The translations under genes were made by a program, and so were the position numbers. From positions 1 to 8,093 of the forward strand of contig CAYSLC010000230.1 of assembly GCA_964431545.1 (NCBI GenBank): a stretch of 8,093 nucleotides of DNA. The letters are read 5' to 3'. The notes beneath the pieces are model-generated. The model worked only from the letters and a program-made list of their open reading frames with translations. It did no database searches and was not told the origin of the DNA. Source of the stretch: CAYSLC01 sp964431545 (GTDB lineage Bacteria; Desulfobacterota; Desulfobacteria; Desulfobacterales; JAABSP01). Numbering within the stretch: position 1 is the first letter of the stretch; each line of letters starts with the position of its first letter. This document shows positions 6,369 through 8,093 of this stretch, one piece after another.

Positions 6369-7547
6369 ATGGAAGGCTCCCACACCCTCCCCCTTTTGAT
6401 CGTCTCCCTGGCGGTGCTGCTGCTGCCCGGGGTGAGTTACCTGCTGCGGATCCCGGCCGTGGTGGCGGAGATCGTCTTCGGCGTGATCCTGGGAAAGAGT
6501 GTTCTCCACTTCCAGTTCGCCGGGGAGTGGCTCCCCTTTCTGGCCGATCTGGGATTTCTGCTGCTCATGTTCCAGGCGGGCATGGAGATCAACTTCACCA
6601 TCCTGGGCCGGCAGAGCCGGGGGCAGATCGCATTCCAGTTTCTCTTTTTCCTGGTCACCTTCGGCCTCTCCTGCGGATTCGCCTATGGGTTGGGCCGGGG
6701 GATGTTTCTGGCCCTGGTCCTGTCCACCACCTCCCTGGGACTGGTCATGCCGATCCTGAAGGAGACGGGGTACAGCAAGACCGAACTGGGGCAGAACATT
6801 CTGCTGGCGGCGACGCTGGCCGATTTCCTGACGCTTTTCGGCATCACCTTCTTCCTGCTCTATATCCAGCACGGGATCAGCTGGCAGTTCGCCCTGCCCG
6901 TCCCCCTCTTTCTCGGGTTCGGGCTGCTGCTTCACCTGGGGCGGCTCTGGGTCTGGTGGCACCCCAAGCAGGCGGAGACGGTCCTGGGGTTGACCGCCGA
7001 CGCCCAGGAGATCGGGATCCGCCTCTCCATGGCCCTCCTCTTTCTCTTCGTCGGCCTTTCGGAGCTGGTCCACCTGGAGCCGGTGCTGGGGGCGTTTCTG
7101 GGGGGGATGCTCTTCGCCTTCGTCTTCCGGGAGAAGCAGATGCTGGAGGAGAAGCTCTCCGGCATGGGATTCGGGTTCCTGATCCCCTTTTTCTTCATCC
7201 ACGTGGGCATGCAGTTCGACCTGGCCAATGTCCTGAAATACGAGCAGCTCATCTTCACCCTGGAACTCCTGGGCCTCGCCCTGGCCGTCAAGTTCATCCC
7301 GGCCCTTCTGCTCCTTTTCCGGGGGCGTCCCTTCCGGGAGGCGTTTCAGGTGGGGGTCCTCCTCTCCTCGCGGCTGTCGCTGATCATCGCCGCTGCGGCC
7401 ATCGGCCTGGAGAACGACCTGATCACCCAGTCCATGAAGGACTCCATCGTCCTGCTGGCCCTGGTCACCTGCTTTATCGGTCCCACCCTCTTCAAGCTGA
7501 CGGTCCGGGGCAAGGGCGGTCCGGAGGAGGAGAGACGGGCCGCTTGA
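6369..7547 (+). CDS. CPA2-family cation:proton antiporter (KefB/NapA-like membrane domain)
   Basis: This 392-residue integral membrane protein has about 12-13 hydrophobic segments between residues 6 and 377. Family landmarks are VVAEIVFGVILGKS (31-44), LGFLLLMFQAGMEIN (61-75), STTSLGLVMPILKETG (119-134), the ion-site helix LLAATLADFLTLFG with D152, ELVHLEPVLGAFLGGMLFA (232-250), IPFFFIHVGMQFDL (272-285) and SSRLSLIIAAAAIG with R335. It should exchange K+ or Na+ for H+ across the cytoplasmic membrane. It lacks the C-terminal RCK domain found in KefB/KefC; that function appears to be supplied by the separate RCK/Usp protein encoded 16 bases upstream. The ion-site pair is Ala-Asp rather than the Asp-Asp or Gln-Asp seen in well-known relatives. 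The Shine-Dalgarno sequence is poor, so translational coupling to the upstream gene is likely. The C-terminal tail is short and charged. Transported ion uncertain. Confidence 0.92.
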   Translation: MEGSHTLPLLIVSLAVLLLPGVSYLLRIPAVVAEIVFGVILGKSVLHFQFAGEWLPFLADLGFLLLMFQAGMEINFTILGRQSRGQIAFQFLFFLVTFGLSCGFAYGLGRGMFLALVLSTTSLGLVMPILKETGYSKTELGQNILLAATLADFLTLFGITFFLLYIQHGISWQFALPVPLFLGFGLLLHLGRLWVWWHPKQAETVLGLTADAQEIGIRLSMALLFLFVGLSELVHLEPVLGAFLGGMLFAFVFREKQMLEEKLSGMGFGFLIPFFFIHVGMQFDLANVLKYEQLIFTLELLGLALAVKFIPALLLLFRGRPFREAFQVGVLLSSRLSLIIAAAAIGLENDLITQSMKDSIVLLALVTCFIGPTLFKLTVRGKGGPEEERRAA

Positions 7548-7549
7548 CA
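7544..7549 (+). promoter_or_regulatory. Isolated -35-like TTGACA before the cytochrome c-prime gene
   Basis: A perfect TTGACA overlaps the antiporter stop codon. No good -10 sits 16-18 bases downstream (AGAGCA or GAGCAT), so promoter activity is doubtful or would need an activator. The gap to the cytochrome start is about 100 bases, room for an independent promoter. Confidence 0.25.
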
Positions 7550-7560
7550 ACTCCACTCAG

Positions 7561-7579
7561 CTTTTGAGAGCATCAAAAG
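7561..7579. promoter_or_regulatory. Perfect 7+7 inverted repeat upstream of cytochrome c-prime
   Basis: CTTTTGA (7561-7567) and TCAAAAG (7573-7579) are exact reverse complements around GAGCA. The site lies 66 bases before the start codon, where the -10 region of a promoter beginning at TTGACA 7544 would fall. No U-run follows, so it is not a terminator for the antiporter. An operator for a dimeric regulator is the better reading. Confidence 0.45.
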
Positions 7580-7632
7580 ACGGATCAAGGCGCCACGCGC
7601 AGCACCAGCCTTCTTACACGAACACCAAAAAA

Positions 7633-7637
7633 AGGGG
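7633..7637 (+). promoter_or_regulatory. Ribosome-binding site of cytochrome c-prime
   Basis: AGGGG within an A-rich stretch is followed by seven bases and the ATG at 7645, supporting the start that yields a clean signal peptide. Confidence 0.55.
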
Positions 7638-7644
7638 AAACAAG

Positions 7645-8093
7645 ATGAAACAGATTTCGGTCGTGACCTGTGCCGCCGTCGTCATCGGTCTGTTGGGAAT
7701 CGCCCACGCGCAGTTCGGAAAGCCCGAGGACGCCATCCAGTACCGGAAGTCCGCCATGTCTTTGATGGGCCACCATTTCAAGGGGATGGCCATGGTGGTC
7801 AAGGGGCAGCGGGATTACGACAGGGAAGGGTTCTCCAGGGAGGCGACCCTGTTCGAGACCTTATCCAAGCTGCCCTGGGAGGCGTTCGCGGTGGAGGGAT
7901 CCGACAAGGGCGATACCACCATGACCGCCGCGGCATTGAAAAACCCGGACGCGTTCAGGGAGGAGACCCGGCGATTCGAGGATGCGGTCGGGGACTACAT
8001 CCAGGCCGCCGAAAGCGGAAATCTGGACGCCATCCGAAACACCTTCGGCCGGGTGGCCAAAAGCTGCAAGAGCTGCCACGAGGCGTTCCGGAA
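7645..8093 (+). CDS. cycP: Cytochrome c-prime (class II c-type cytochrome), periplasmic; last residues outside window
   Basis: The 149 visible codons begin with a Sec signal peptide (MKQISVVTCAAVVIGLLGIA), with likely cleavage after AHA at residue 22. The mature protein starts QFGKPEDAIQYRKSAM and ends with the haem-binding CKSCH (C141, C144, H145), then EAFR. Length, the start of the mature chain, VVKGQ, LSKLPWEAF and the C-terminal CxxCH match cytochromes c-prime of the Alcaligenes type, so only a few residues are probably missing at the edge. These four-helix haem proteins bind NO and CO at a five-coordinate haem and are linked to NO tolerance. The residue at mature position 16, which packs on the distal haem face, is Met here; it is Leu in the Alcaligenes protein as I recall it. 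The basic residue after the haem motif (R149) is retained. It sits 97 bases after the antiporter, same strand, and may have its own promoter. Confidence 0.93.
   Translation, partial: MKQISVVTCAAVVIGLLGIAHAQFGKPEDAIQYRKSAMSLMGHHFKGMAMVVKGQRDYDREGFSREATLFETLSKLPWEAFAVEGSDKGDTTMTAAALKNPDAFREETRRFEDAVGDYIQAAESGNLDAIRNTFGRVAKSCKSCHEAFR

Noticed and set aside
6285..7556. Open frame of 423 codons on the minus strand opposite the antiporter
   Set aside because: The product is a Gln/Glu/Asp/Gly-rich string, the usual complement of hydrophobic Leu and Phe codons in a membrane protein. No ribosome-binding site or domain was seen.
7565..7577. Canonical FNR box
   Set aside because: The half-sites TTGA and TCAA are separated by five bases, one fewer than the FNR consensus, so it was kept only as a near-match.
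7561..7579. Intrinsic terminator for the antiporter gene
   Set aside because: The inverted repeat is AT-rich and followed by ACGGATCAAGG rather than a T-run.

Overview
This is a GC-rich, gene-dense stretch from a Gram-negative bacterium. It holds four complete genes, plus one gene cut by each window edge. The export signal and C-terminal CKSCH haem site of the last gene show a periplasmic cytochrome c-prime, which points to a proteobacterium in the broad sense. Strong G/C preference at third codon positions and the gene mix would fit a deltaproteobacterial (Desulfuromonas-like) or other respiratory lineage, but that placement is a guess. I saw no tRNA, rRNA, CRISPR array, transposase or phage gene.

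Left part, minus strand, read right to left: a zinc-free NADPH:quinone oxidoreductase (558-1535) followed by an ArsM-like SAM-dependent methyltransferase (1-480, truncated by the window edge). A strong GC-rich hairpin lies in the 77 bases between them.

Centre, plus strand: a 1033-residue A-T-R enzyme (1749-4850), made of an NRPS-type adenylation domain, a carrier domain and an NAD(P)H thioester reductase. It should activate a carboxylic acid, hold it as a phosphopantetheine thioester and release it reductively as an aldehyde or alcohol. The Asp that normally grips the alpha-amino group of an amino acid is replaced by Val, so the substrate is probably not an ordinary alpha-amino acid. The ATR and quinone-reductase genes diverge from a 213-base region with a plausible promoter for each and a palindrome centred on the ATR -10 box. 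The ATR gene ends in a run that could fold into a G-quadruplex containing its stop codon.

Right part, plus strand: a two-gene unit of a soluble RCK-N/RCK-C/UspA regulator (4937-6352) and a CPA2-type cation:proton antiporter (6369-7547), 16 bases apart. This resembles the known pairing of RCK gating proteins with KefB/KhtU-type antiporters. A cytochrome c-prime gene (7645 to the edge) follows, preceded by a perfect 7+7 inverted repeat.

The most novel candidate is the left half: reductase, methyltransferase and aldehyde-forming ATR enzyme around a shared, apparently repressor-controlled promoter region. The right half looks like potassium/pH homeostasis and NO or redox stress functions.
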